Assembly: GCF_023913755.1 (NCBI RefSeq)
Contig: NZ_JAMXBJ010000035.1
Span: 28,106-92,105 of the forward strand
DNA length: 64,000 bases
Direction of reading: 5' to 3'
Source of the DNA: Pseudarthrobacter cellobiosi
GTDB lineage: Bacteria; Actinomycetota; Actinomycetes; Actinomycetales; Micrococcaceae
Of the stretch, positions 6,982-15,932 are shown piece by piece. Below the pieces are notes generated by a model. That model ran no database searches. It was given only the letters and a program-made list of their open reading frames with translations, and was not told the origin of the DNA. Within the stretch, counting starts at the first letter, position 1, and the number at the start of each line of letters is the position of its first letter. The position numbers were made by a program, and so were the translations under genes.

Positions 6982-8222
6982 ATGGCGGTCCTGGCCCTGG
7001 CCCTTACGGGCTGCGCCGGGAGCTCGTCGTCCGCCTCCGACGGGCCGGTCACCCTGCGTTTCGGCTGGTGGGGCTCCGATACCCGCCACAAGATGACCCA
7101 GAAGTTGATCGACGCCTACGAAGCGAAGAACCCGAACATCAAGATCGACGGGGAGTACGGCGACTGGTCCGGATACTGGGACAAACTGGCCACCCAAGTC
7201 GCCTCCCAGGACGCCCCGGACATCATCCAGATGGATGCCCAGTACCTTGGTGAATACGCCGAACGGGGGGCGCTGCCGGAGCTGAAGGACGTGGATCTGT
7301 CCAAGTTTGACCAGGCCGCCGCAGATGCTGGAAAGACCGAGGGCGGTCAGTATGCCGTGACCGCCGGCATGAATGCCTTGGTGGTCCTGGCCAATCCCGC
7401 GCTGGTGTCTGCCAGCGGGGTGTCCCTGCCTGATGATTCCAGCTGGACCTGGGACGAATACATGAAGACGGCGGCCAAAATCACCAGCAAGAGCAAGGAA
7501 GGCATCTACGGCTCCGGGGCCTTTACAGGTGACGCATCCTTCAACCTCTGGATGCGCCAGCATGGCAAGTCCCTCTTCACCAACGACGGCGGCCTGGGCT
7601 TTGATGAGGCCGCCGCCACCAAGTACTTCGAGATGCAGGCCAAGATGCGGGAGGCCAAGGCTGTTCCGTCGGCGTCTGTGATGACCGAAGACGGCAGCGC
7701 ACCGCTGGACCAGCAGGGCCTGGCAACGAACCGGATCGCCATGGGTTGGGTGTGGTCCAACCAGCTGGCTGCGCTGACCAAGGCGTCCGGGCAAGCGCTG
7801 GAGATCCACCGTCCGCCGAGCGTCGAGGGGGATGCGTCCAAGGCCGAACAGTTCTACAAGGCATTGCAGTTCTGGTCCGCAAGTTCGCGGTCCAAACACC
7901 CTGTCGAAACCCAGAAGTTCACGACTTCCTGGCCAACAGCGTCGAAGCCGGCGAAATCGGGCTGGCAGACCGGGGTATCCCGGGCAACTCGGACGTCCGC
8001 AAAGCCGTGGCCCCGAAGCTGACGCCCACGGATGCGCTGACGGAAAAGTTCATTGACGACATTGCCGATGAAGTAGGGGAGGCTCCTGCCGTGCCTCCCG
8101 CCGGATCCAGTTCGGTCTCCGAAGTCCTGACCCGGTACGCCAACGAGGTCCATTTCAGCAGGATTTCCCCGCAGGACGCGGCGAAGAAGTCTTTCGAGGA
8201 GATCAAGAGCTCCCTTAACTAA
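6982..8222 (+). pseudogene. Frameshifted sugar ABC solute-binding lipoprotein
   Basis: The sequence encodes a family 1 (MalE-like) extracellular solute-binding protein. ATG 6982 begins inside the hydrophobic core of a lipoprotein signal; RSRLAVIAA before it is in frame but preceded by a TGA, so the basic n-region is lost. The lipobox is LTGC. The frame from 6982 is good up to KF at 7915-7920, then turns to nonsense; the +1 alternative continues with DFLANSVEAGEIGLADRGIP to a natural C-terminus ending at 8222. Restoring one base in ACGAC at 7921 (expected ATCGAC) rejoins the frames. So there is a single-base deletion plus an N-terminal truncation. No permease genes are adjacent. Confidence 0.8.
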
Positions 8223-9423
8223 GCGAGGCGGGTGCTGCTGAAATGGCCCAGGGCATACCGAGTTCGCTGAAGGTTGCGTGCTCCCGGGTGGCACGATCCA
8301 AGGCGTCTTCGATTCCGATGACTACGGCGTGGGCCGCATCGCCGTCGCCCTCCCAGTACAGGTGCTGCGGCCCGATCGGTATGGGCGCCGGTGCCGTCCG
8401 GATGGCTTCGAGGACCAGCATAAAAGCGCCGCTGTCTGCGATGGGGCTGATCAGCTTGGCACCTTCGTTGCGGTGCGCAATCAGGTTGGCGGTGAGGTCG
8501 TCCCGGCCGTAGGTCTTCTCCGTCTGTCCTGCCGGAGTGCTCACCACCAGCCGGTCCTCGGTGTAGTGGAACACCGCCGTGCCCGCAGAACCGTGCAGGG
8601 TGACATAGGGTTCCACGGATTCGCTGGCGCAGATGGTCAGGGCGCAGGTGACGGGGAGCCCCGTCGTGGTGCGTACCCGGATCACCGAGGTGTCGTCGGA
8701 TTCGATGTCGTTGGCGCGGTACAGGTCTGTTTCCACGGACGCGACGTCGGCCGTGGTCCGGGCGCCGGCGATCCGCAGGGCGGTTGTCACGGCGTGGGCC
8801 AGCGGGTTGGTGGCCACGCCGTCAACAACATCAACGCCGTCGACGCTTCGCTTCCCGGCCCAGCGGGAGCGCTTGAAATAGGCCCGGTCGCGCACCCAGC
8901 GGCCGGTGGCCGAGATGCCCTCAAGGGTGCCGATGGTGCCGTTGGCCACGAGTTCCTCAATGGCCGCCAGGGCGTGCGAGCCCAGGCTCTGGAAACCGAT
9001 CTGCACGCTGCGCCCGGACGCCTGGGCGGCGTCGCACAGGACGTTGAAATCGGCCAGCGAAGCGACCGGGGGCTTCTCCAGATACAGGTCCGCTGTTGTG
9101 GCCAGAACGGCGAGGCCCAGCGGTGCGTGGGTCTGGATGGGTGTGGCCACGATGATCACGACCAGATCCGGCGTTCCCGCCAGAAGTTCCGTGAGCCCAG
9201 GGAATACTGCGGCCGTGGCCGGCGCCGACCCCGGTTCCGGCGGTTGGGGATCGGCTACCGCAACGAGTTCGACGACGCCGGCCTCCCGCAGCCGTTCAAG
9301 GTTTCCCAAGTGGTGGTCACCGAAGCCGTGGCCGCCTCCCAGCGCCACCCTCGCCGCTGAAGCCGCGTGTCCGTGCTGGCCGGACCGGCCGGACTGTGAC
9401 GCGGCGGAAGGTGGTGTTGCCAT
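8215..9423 (-). CDS. Gfo/Idh/MocA-family NAD(P)-dependent oxidoreductase
   Basis: A 402-aa soluble dehydrogenase-like protein. The N-terminal Rossmann region includes a variant GGGHGFGDHH motif (about 29-38), then VELVAVADPQP; the family signature EKPPVASLADF (about 120) is clear, followed by a C-terminal alpha/beta domain. Substrates of this family are mostly sugars, inositols or their derivatives; the one here is unknown. The gene converges with the solute-binding pseudogene and overlaps it by 8 bp. A LacI-type operator lies about 35 bp before the ATG, suggesting control by carbohydrate availability. ATG 9423 follows a GGAG-like sequence. Confidence 0.85.
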   Translation of the reverse strand: MATPPSAASQSGRSGQHGHAASAARVALGGGHGFGDHHLGNLERLREAGVVELVAVADPQPPEPGSAPATAAVFPGLTELLAGTPDLVVIIVATPIQTHAPLGLAVLATTADLYLEKPPVASLADFNVLCDAAQASGRSVQIGFQSLGSHALAAIEELVANGTIGTLEGISATGRWVRDRAYFKRSRWAGKRSVDGVDVVDGVATNPLAHAVTTALRIAGARTTADVASVETDLYRANDIESDDTSVIRVRTTTGLPVTCALTICASESVEPYVTLHGSAGTAVFHYTEDRLVVSTPAGQTEKTYGRDDLTANLIAHRNEGAKLISPIADSGAFMLVLEAIRTAPAPIPIGPQHLYWEGDGDAAHAVVIGIEDALDRATREHATFSELGMPWAISAAPASLS

Positions 9424-9457
9424 GGGGCTCCGTTCCTGCCCCGGAGGACACTAGGTT

Positions 9458-9473
9458 GGGCAAGCGCTTTCCC
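9458..9473 (-). promoter_or_regulatory. LacI-type operator upstream of oxidoreductase gene
   Basis: GGGCAAGCGCTTTCCC is an imperfect palindrome centred on AAGCGCTT, the typical core bound by LacI/GalR-family repressors. It lies 35 bp upstream of the oxidoreductase ATG at 9423 and would block a promoter there. The cognate repressor is not identified; the LacI protein at 11892-12923 faces operators with a different core. Confidence 0.55.
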
Positions 9474-9559
9474 GACTCCAGTGTGCGGCATAACCGCCGT
9501 GATAGTCCAGTGTGTCTTGCGGGCCGCGGGAATCCATCGGCCCTTCCCCGTATGACCGG

Positions 9560-9590
9560 CCCTGCCCCGCACCGTTCGTGCGGGGCAGGG
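9560..9590 (-). terminator. Strong GC-rich hairpin downstream of the 53-aa gene
   Basis: A 13-bp perfect stem (CCCTGCCCCGCAC paired with GTGCGGGGCAGGG) with a five-base loop lies about 60 nt after the stop of the small gene at 9651-9812. There is no clear T-run, as is common in high-GC actinobacteria, so the terminator role is inferred. Confidence 0.6.
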
Positions 9591-9650
9591 CAGCTGTTGT
9601 TCCTAGGCGGAGGCGTGGTGGGCACGGTGCATGCCCAGCTACATGCCGAA

Positions 9651-9812
9651 CTACATGCCCAGCGGCGCTGCCCAGTTGCCGTTCTTGCCGCCAGAGCCAC
9701 CCTCCTGGTATTTGCCGCAGTTTTGGCAGCGCCGGTAGCGGCCGCCGTCGTCCGTGGTTTGGATGTGCCAATCGTGGCGCAGGTTCAGCTTGCACAGCAG
9801 GGTTTTGAGCAT
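9651..9812 (-). CDS. 53-aa CxxC protein, possible zinc ribbon fragment
   Basis: A short reading frame encodes 53 aa with Cys7, a LRHDWH segment and a CQNC pair followed by GKY, then a Gly-rich tail. The pattern suggests a small single-metal-knuckle protein; I recognise no named family. Support is a GGAGA ribosome binding site 6 nt before the ATG at 9812, protein-like composition unlike the other frames, and a strong hairpin shortly downstream. It is probably monocistronic. The exact stop depends on one line of sequence I read with difficulty, so allow an error of a few bases. Confidence 0.6.
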   Translation of the reverse strand: MLKTLLCKLNLRHDWHIQTTDDGGRYRRCQNCGKYQEGGSGGKNGNWAAPLGM

Positions 9813-9844
9813 GACGTTCTCCGATCCGATAGCAAGGTCATCAG

Positions 9845-11245
9845 TCAGGGCCTGATGTTCTGGTTGAGGCGGAAGAAGTTCGTGGGGTCGTACGTGCGTT
9901 TGAGTGCCTTGAGCCGGTCGTACTTAGCGGCGCCGTACGCGTGCCTGACGCGCTCCTCGCCCTCCTCCATAAGGAAGTTCACGTAGACGCTGGTGTGGTG
10001 GGGCGCCAGGGCTGACCAATAGTCCCGCGCCCACTCGCGCTCGCCGTCAAAGCCGTCGGCGGTCCTGCTGTTGCCGTTGATGTTGAACGTGAACCCGGCC
10101 TGGCGGCCGTTGAAGGCGGTGGCATCGTCGTCGATCCTTCCCACGGCGCCGCCCATCTGCCAAAGGGCGACGCTGGTGATGGGCGAAGTGATGCGCCTGC
10201 CGTGCTCCACCACGATGTCGATGACGTCGTCGCTGAGGGCCGCGACGTCACAGGACCTGACGTAGTAATGCCAGCCGTGCGGGAACGATGGATCAAACGT
10301 CTTTTGATGCTCCAGAAACGGCTTGGGTCGGCAAAAATCGAGCACGGACGATCCGAATTCCTTCAGTGGCCGCAGGACCCGTTCGCCGTCCTCGACCGGT
10401 CCCGTGTAGCAGGCGGTGACCGCAATGACGAGCCTGCCCACCAGGTCCGGCGGCACGATCGGCAGTGCCGGAGCCTTCCGCTGCACGGCGATGGTCATGA
10501 GCTCGTCGGGGCAGTCCGCGATCCAGTCCCGGTAAAAGCGGAGCACTTCTGGGGCATCTTCCATCGGCCAGAAGACGGGACCGGCCATAACGTACGGGCC
10601 CACCGGGTTCAGCCGGAACTCGAAATCAGTGACGATGCCGAAGTTCCCGCCGCCGCCCCGTACGCCCCAGAAGAGGTCGGTGTTCTGATGTTCGCTTGCC
10701 CTGACCAGCTCGCCGTCGGCGGTGACCACGTCCACGGACAGCAGTTGATCGATCGTGAGTCCGTATTTCCGCATGACCCAGCCGATGCCGCCGCCCAACG
10801 TCAGGCCCGCAACCCCGGTATGAGTGACGATTCCAGACGGAACGGCGAGGCCGAACTCCTGCGTTTCGCGGTCGAGTTCGCCCAGCAGTACACCGGCCTG
10901 GACACGGACCGTGCGCGCCTCGGGGTCCACCCGGATGCCCTTCATGGGCCCGAGGTCGATGAGCATGCCGTCGTCGCACACTGACAGCCCGGGGAAGCTG
11001 TGACCGCCTCCCCGCACGGCGGCCTGCAGGTTCTGCGAGCGGGCGAACCGGATGGCCGCGCGAACGTCCGCGACGCCGGTGCAGCGGGCTATAAGGGCGG
11101 GACGGCGGTCAATCGACCCGTTCCACACCTTGCGGTGCTCATCGTAACCAGCGTCAGCCGGGCGGACGAGGTCGCCCCGAAAGGATGTCTGTAATTCGTC
11201 GACGGCAATGCCGTCGATCTCCGTGCTTTGTGCCATTGGACTCAC
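9845..11245 (-). CDS. BBE-type FAD-linked oxidoreductase
   Basis: A 466-aa flavoprotein of the FAD_binding_4/berberine-bridge enzyme family. The PCMH-type FAD domain contains AAVRGGGHSFPG (His candidate for covalent FAD), GIVTHTGVAGLTLGGGIGW and DLFWGVRGGGGNFGIVT; the C-terminal BBE motif is YGAAKYDRLKALKRTYDPTNFFRLNQNI. Such enzymes oxidise sugars or plant-like secondary compounds; the substrate is unknown. No signal peptide is seen. GTG 11245 is taken as start because GGAG lies 10 nt upstream; ATG 11236 is three codons downstream. It lies after the DUF1801 gene on the same strand. Confidence 0.88.
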   Translation of the reverse strand: MSPMAQSTEIDGIAVDELQTSFRGDLVRPADAGYDEHRKVWNGSIDRRPALIARCTGVADVRAAIRFARSQNLQAAVRGGGHSFPGLSVCDDGMLIDLGPMKGIRVDPEARTVRVQAGVLLGELDRETQEFGLAVPSGIVTHTGVAGLTLGGGIGWVMRKYGLTIDQLLSVDVVTADGELVRASEHQNTDLFWGVRGGGGNFGIVTDFEFRLNPVGPYVMAGPVFWPMEDAPEVLRFYRDWIADCPDELMTIAVQRKAPALPIVPPDLVGRLVIAVTACYTGPVEDGERVLRPLKEFGSSVLDFCRPKPFLEHQKTFDPSFPHGWHYYVRSCDVAALSDDVIDIVVEHGRRITSPITSVALWQMGGAVGRIDDDATAFNGRQAGFTFNINGNSRTADGFDGEREWARDYWSALAPHHTSVYVNFLMEEGEERVRHAYGAAKYDRLKALKRTYDPTNFFRLNQNIRP

Positions 11246-11344
11246 GGACCTCTCGCTCCTTCCAGCAGATTCCCACCGTTGGCACGAACTGGCAAGAGGA
11301 AATTGCGGGAGCTTGGGCGCCCCTGTCCGAGGCAAGCTGAGCCG

Positions 11345-11803
11345 CTAGCTGACCGCCTTCTTCACAAGCTCCACGATCTTCGCCTCGTCCGCGGCTGTGA
11401 GCTTGGTCAGGGCGTAGGAGGTGGGCCACATGTTGCCCTCGTCGAGGTTAGCGGGGTCGTTGAATCCGAGCGTCGGGTACCGTGCCTTGAACTTGTCCGC
11501 GGGCTGGAAGAAACAGACCACCTTGCCGTCCTTGGCGTAGGCAGGCATCCCGTACCAGGTCTTCGGCGCGAGCTCCGGCGCGTTTTCCTTGATGATGGCA
11601 TGCAGCCGTTCGGCGATGGCGCGGTCCGGGTCCGACATCTCGGCGATCTTCCCGAGCACATCGCTTTCGCCATCCGGCTTAGCGGCGCGGGCACCCTTTC
11701 GCGATGCGGCCTTGAGCTCCTGGGCCCGTTCCTTCATTGCGGCGCGTTCGTCCGCATCGAAGCCGTCGTACGACTTGGTGTTGGTGGCTGGCTTCTCCGT
11801 CAT
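11345..11803 (-). CDS. DUF1801 (YdhG-like) protein
   Basis: A 152-aa soluble protein with a Lys/Glu/Ala-rich helical N-terminus (1-55) and a DUF1801 domain: helix with [16 protein letters not shown], then [34 protein letters not shown]. Members are small folded proteins of debated function, some described as frataxin-like iron chaperones. AAGGAA lies 7 nt before the ATG at 11803. It shares a strand with the flavoprotein gene about 100 nt downstream. Confidence 0.85.
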   Translation of the reverse strand: MTEKPATNTKSYDGFDADERAAMKERAQELKAASRKGARAAKPDGESDVLGKIAEMSDPDRAIAERLHAIIKENAPELAPKTWYGMPAYAKDGKVVCFFQPADKFKARYPTLGFNDPANLDEGNMWPTSYALTKLTAADEAKIVELVKKAVS

Positions 11804-11891
11804 TTCGGGGTTCCTTACGTTGTGGTCTGGGAACCACCCTAATCTTCAGGGGTTTCGGCAGCTTCTCCAGAACTGCTCGAAGCGGAGATCC

Positions 11892-12923
11892 CTAGCCGGC
11901 GGAGGATCCCGTCGCCGGGCCCGTGCTCTGGCGCACCACCAGTTCGGGAGTGAAGATGACGGCCCGGTGCTTCGGATTCTCGGACTCGAGTTCCTCGGCC
12001 AGCAGCTCGATGGCTGTGCGCCCCAGGGCTTCGGTGGGCTGCCGGATGGAGGAGAGGGGGACCACGGCGGAGATGGCGAAGTCGATGTCGTCGTACCCGA
12101 TCAGCGCAATGTCCTCCGGGATCCGCAGCGTGTGCGTCATGGTCAGGGACTGCATCACACCCAGGGCCAGCAGATCGTTGGCGCAGAAGATGCCGTCCGG
12201 CAGATCGGCGCGCCCCCGCTCCACCAGCAGGTTGCCAATGCTGCGGCCTGCAAGCACTGTTTGTCCGTCGGAATCGAGGACTTCAAGAGTGGCGTCCGAT
12301 TCCTCCCTCACGGCACGTTCTGCGCCTTGGAGTCGGTCCGCCACTTGGCGGATGGAGGTGGGGCCGCCCACAAAGGCGAGCCGACGGCGGCCGGTGTCCA
12401 GCAGGTGCCGGGCAGCGAGGTAACCGCCGGCGTCGTCGTCCACTGAGACGGAGCTGTACTTGCTCTCATCGGCGAGCCGGTCCACCAGGACGGTGGGGAC
12501 GCCGCGCTCACGGAGCTGGTCGATGCGGGCGGTGACATCTCCAACGGGCGAGATCAGGAGGCCCTGCACGCGCTGTTCCTGGAACAAGTCGATGTAGTTG
12601 GACTCGCGGCTGGCGTTGTGGCCGCTGTCGCCCAAGAGCACGGCGCTGCCCTGGAGTGCCGCGGCGTCTTCGGCGGCCCGCACCACGGACGTAAAGAACG
12701 GGTTGCCCACATCGAGCACAATCAGCCCGATGGTCCGGCTCTGGCCGGCGCGCAGCTGGCGGGCGGCATCGTTCCGGACGAAGCCCAGCTCGTCGATGGC
12801 ACGCAGGACCCGCTCCTTGGTTCGCTGCGAGACCCTGTCCGGATAGTTCAGGACGTTGGACACCGTGCCCACGGCCACGCTGGCGTGGTTGGCGACGTCC
12901 TTGATGCTTGCTGGGCGATTCAT
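11892..12923 (-). CDS. LacI-family repressor, likely regulator of the rhamnose genes
   Basis: A 343-aa LacI/GalR regulator. The N-terminal HTH reads SIKDVANHASVAVGTVSNVLN (about 6-26) with hinge residues AARQLRAGQ; a periplasmic-binding-like sensor fold follows (GLIVLDVGNPFF, VLVDR, GIFCANDLLALG, IGYDDIDFA). ATG 12923 is set by GGAG 4-5 nt upstream; the longer open frame runs through the promoter region. It is divergent from the rhamnose ABC/catabolic operon with TGAAACG-type palindromes between them, so it most likely represses that operon and itself, with rhamnose or a catabolite as inducer (inference). Confidence 0.9.
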   Translation of the reverse strand: MNRPASIKDVANHASVAVGTVSNVLNYPDRVSQRTKERVLRAIDELGFVRNDAARQLRAGQSRTIGLIVLDVGNPFFTSVVRAAEDAAALQGSAVLLGDSGHNASRESNYIDLFQEQRVQGLLISPVGDVTARIDQLRERGVPTVLVDRLADESKYSSVSVDDDAGGYLAARHLLDTGRRRLAFVGGPTSIRQVADRLQGAERAVREESDATLEVLDSDGQTVLAGRSIGNLLVERGRADLPDGIFCANDLLALGVMQSLTMTHTLRIPEDIALIGYDDIDFAISAVVPLSSIRQPTEALGRTAIELLAEELESENPKHRAVIFTPELVVRQSTGPATGSSAG

Positions 12924-13335
12924 GGTTCTCCGTGCTCTCATGCTGAGCGGGGTGCAATTGCCTGACACCTGCTTGAATTCAAGGGTACTTTGAATCGAAA
13001 TAATGAAACGATTCGAAGATGGAACTCTCAAGAGAGTCGCGGGTAGTGTGTATTCGTTTCTCGGTCCAATTCGGGACTGGGGGATGGATACGGAGGTGCG
13101 GTTGTCTGGTCGTGGGTGGCGCAACAGTCTGCGCTTGCGGACAGCGCGACGCATAGGGCTCAGAATACCCGCGACACCAGCGATTTGAAACCTTTCAATG
13201 AAACGAATCAAAATCATGGACGCCTATCTCCCGACTCCCTTGACGTGCATGGCCGGGGAGGCCTATGATTCAAATCACAGGCATTATGAAACGATTCATT
13301 TCATCTTTTTCCAGCCCCAAAGGTGCGGTCAATTT
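12924..13335. promoter_or_regulatory. Divergent control region with several TGAAACG-type operators
   Basis: This 412-bp gene-free stretch separates the repressor from the rhamnose importer. It holds related half-sites and palindromes: TGAAACGATTCGA near 13003-13015, TGAAACCTTTCA at 13186-13197 followed directly by TGAAACGAATCA at 13199-13210, and TGAAACGATTCA at 13286-13297. These fit the LacI-family operator layout and lie at both ends of the region, so both divergent genes may be controlled. Promoter hexamers were not firmly assigned. Confidence 0.65.
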
Positions 13336-14883
13336 ATGCAGCAGACAACCAGGTCCCAGCCCGGCTCCGGCCCACCGGAGCATGGGCGCAGGACGGTACT
13401 CTCCTTGAAGCACGCAGCTAAGACGTTCGGCCCGGTGGTAGCCCTGGCCGACGGAACCATCGAAATCCTGGAAGGCGAGATTCATGCCCTGGTGGGCGAG
13501 AACGGCGCCGGCAAGTCCACCCTGGTTAAGATCCTCGCCGGCCTGCACCACCCTGATTCGGGCGACTTCAGGGTCGGCGGCGAGAGCGTCCAGTTCCGCA
13601 ACGTTGCCGAGAGCAAAGCCGCCGGAATTTCCGTCATCTACCAGGAGCCCACGCTCTTCCCGGACCTGACCGTTGCGGAGAACATCTTCATCGGCCGCCA
13701 GCCCAAGGGCCGGTTCGGACTGATCAGCCGGGCCGCCATGGTCCGGGAGGCTGCCAAGCTTTTCGAGCGGCTCGGCGTCCCCATCGATCCGACGCGTATT
13801 GCCGAGGGCCTGTCCATCGCAGACCAGCAGATCATCGAGATCGCCAAGTCCATTTCGCTGGACGCCAAGGTGCTGGTGATGGATGAACCGACGGCGGCGC
13901 TTAGCGGGGTGGAGGTGGACCGGTTGTTCGCCGTTGCCCGCAGTCTCCGGGATAAGGGAACCGGCATCCTGTTCATCTCACACCGCTTCGATGAGGTATT
14001 CGATCTCTGCGACCGGATCACCGTGATGCGGGACGGCCGATACATCTCCACGCACCCGACTGTCGAAGTGACCGTGCCGCAGATTGTCCGCGAGATGGTC
14101 GGCCGGGACATCGGGGCGCTATTCCCCAAGACGCTTGCGGAGATAGGGGATGTGGTCCTGAAGGTGGACGGGCTCAGCCGGGCCGGGGTCTTCCGCGACA
14201 TCAGCTTCGAGGTCCGTGCGGGAGAGATCGTGGCACTGGCCGGTCTGGTTGGCGCCGGCCGGACAGAGGTTGCCCGCGCCGTCTTCGGGATCGACCCCTA
14301 CGACGCCGGCGATATCAACTTCGAGGGCCGGAAACTCAAACCACGGGATCCTCAGGCTGCAATTACGGCCGGCATGGGCTTTGTCCCGGAGGACCGCCGC
14401 AAGCAGGGCCTGGTCATGAACCTTTCCGTGGCCCGCAACGTCACCCTCACGCTGCGCAATAAGTTCGCGACGGCGGGGCTGATCAACGGCGCCGCCGAAC
14501 GCCGTGCAGCCCAGGACTGGAGCCGGCGGCTGCAGGTTAAGACCGGCTCGCAGGAGCACGCCGTCTCCACGCTCTCGGGCGGCAACCAGCAGAAGGTGGT
14601 GCTCGCCAAGTGGCTGGCCACAGACCCGCGGCTGCTGATCATTGATGAACCTACCCGCGGCATCGATGTCGGCACCAAGAGCGAGGTCCATCGGCTCATT
14701 TCAGACCTTGCGGGCCGGGGGATCGCCATTCTGATGATTTCCTCCGAGCTGCCCGAGGTCCTCGGCATGGCAGACAGGGTATTGGTCATGCGCGAGGGCC
14801 GGATCACTGCCGAACTTGACCGCGCCGAAGCGAATCCCGAATCAGTTATGCACGCAGCAACTTCCGCAGGGGGGACCCCATGA
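13336..14883 (+). CDS. rhaT: Rhamnose/sugar ABC importer ATPase (CUT2)
   Basis: A 515-aa tandem ABC ATPase of the RbsA/AraG (CUT2) class that powers monosaccharide import. Domain 1 has Walker A GENGAGKST (54-62), a variant signature LSIADQQ and Walker B VLVMDEP; domain 2 has the degenerate P-loop LVGAGRTEVAR, signature LSGGNQQK and Walker B LLIIDEP. ATG 13336 is used; the frame is open 46 codons further, into the operator region. It overlaps the next permease gene by ATGA. Rhamnose specificity comes from the downstream catabolic genes. The symbol rhaT follows ABC-type rhamnose loci and is tentative. Confidence 0.88.
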   Translation: MQQTTRSQPGSGPPEHGRRTVLSLKHAAKTFGPVVALADGTIEILEGEIHALVGENGAGKSTLVKILAGLHHPDSGDFRVGGESVQFRNVAESKAAGISVIYQEPTLFPDLTVAENIFIGRQPKGRFGLISRAAMVREAAKLFERLGVPIDPTRIAEGLSIADQQIIEIAKSISLDAKVLVMDEPTAALSGVEVDRLFAVARSLRDKGTGILFISHRFDEVFDLCDRITVMRDGRYISTHPTVEVTVPQIVREMVGRDIGALFPKTLAEIGDVVLKVDGLSRAGVFRDISFEVRAGEIVALAGLVGAGRTEVARAVFGIDPYDAGDINFEGRKLKPRDPQAAITAGMGFVPEDRRKQGLVMNLSVARNVTLTLRNKFATAGLINGAAERRAAQDWSRRLQVKTGSQEHAVSTLSGGNQQKVVLAKWLATDPRLLIIDEPTRGIDVGTKSEVHRLISDLAGRGIAILMISSELPEVLGMADRVLVMREGRITAELDRAEANPESVMHAATSAGGTP

Positions 14884-15932
14884 GCTCCGCTCTGGACCAC
14901 AAGAAAACCAAGACGACGACGTCACAGACCTCCGGCAGCGCCCACGGCGCCTTGGCCTCGGTGTTGCGGCTGCGCGAACTGCCCGTGCTGATCGCATTGG
15001 CACTCCTGGTACTCATCACCTACCTGAACAATCCGCTGTTTCTCTCGCCCCAGGGCGTAAAAGATCTGCTGCTGAACGCCACTATCATCATCATTCTGGC
15101 GGCTGGGCAGACACTGCTGATCATCACCCGGAACATCGACCTCTCCGTCGGGTCCATGCTTGGCCTGGTTGCCTTCGGCACGGGGTTTATCTTCTCGGCC
15201 ATGCCTGATCTGCCGATCATCGCCGTCTTCGCGATCGGAATGGCATTCGGGGCGCTGCTGGGAGCCTTCAACGGGCTCCTGGTGACGGTAGCGAAAGTGC
15301 CTGCGCTGGTCATCACCCTCGGGACGCTCTACGTTTTCCGCGGCCTGAACAACGCCTGGGCAGGCGGCAAGCAGTTCTTCGCCGGTGACCGGCCGGACGC
15401 CTTCGGCGCCCTCTCGGTGAACACCGTGCTGGGGTTTCCCATCATCACACTGCTAGCCATCGTCGTCGTCATCGCCGTGGCGGTGTATATGTCCGGCACC
15501 CGTCCGGGCCGGGACCTGTACGCCATCGGCTCGGACCCGGATGCGGCCACGGCGTTCGGCATTAAGGTGTCCAAGCGCGTGTTCCTGGCCTTCCTTGCCA
15601 ACGGTGCACTGGCTGGTCTGGCCGGTGTGCTCTACGCCAGCCGCTTCAACTCCGTCGGCGCCACCACCGGCGCCGGCATGGAACTGGACGTAGTCGCGGC
15701 CGCCGTCGTCGGGGGCGTGGCAATCTTCGGCGGCAGCGGATCCGTGGCGGGAGCAGCCCTCGGCGCCGTTCTCCTGACAACCATCACCAGCTCCCTGACC
15801 GCACTGCGTGTGGACAAGTTCTGGCAACAGGCCATAGTCGGCGTGCTGATCCTCACCGCCATCATCATCGACCGCGTGGCGAGCCTGCGCACAGCCAAGA
15901 AACTGCGGATAAGCGAGGCCCGGAATGTCTGA
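14880..15932 (+). CDS. rhaP: Rhamnose/sugar ABC permease 1
   Basis: A 350-aa CUT2 permease with about ten membrane segments after a polar N-terminus of some 35 residues. The family motif NIDLSVGSMLGL (after the third segment) and the conserved Gly-rich loop GGVAIFGGSGSVAGAALGA are present. It forms the channel together with the following permease. It overlaps the ATPase gene by 4 bp and the next gene by 8 bp, so translation is coupled. Confidence 0.87.
   Translation: MSSALDHKKTKTTTSQTSGSAHGALASVLRLRELPVLIALALLVLITYLNNPLFLSPQGVKDLLLNATIIIILAAGQTLLIITRNIDLSVGSMLGLVAFGTGFIFSAMPDLPIIAVFAIGMAFGALLGAFNGLLVTVAKVPALVITLGTLYVFRGLNNAWAGGKQFFAGDRPDAFGALSVNTVLGFPIITLLAIVVVIAVAVYMSGTRPGRDLYAIGSDPDAATAFGIKVSKRVFLAFLANGALAGLAGVLYASRFNSVGATTGAGMELDVVAAAVVGGVAIFGGSGSVAGAALGAVLLTTITSSLTALRVDKFWQQAIVGVLILTAIIIDRVASLRTAKKLRISEARNV

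Noticed and set aside
7899..7912. CCCTGTCGAAACCC inside the binding-protein pseudogene, similar to the short dispersed repeat.
   Set aside because: It encodes HPVET, which fits the protein family at this position, and only the CTGTCGAAAC part matches. Chance similarity in coding sequence is more likely.
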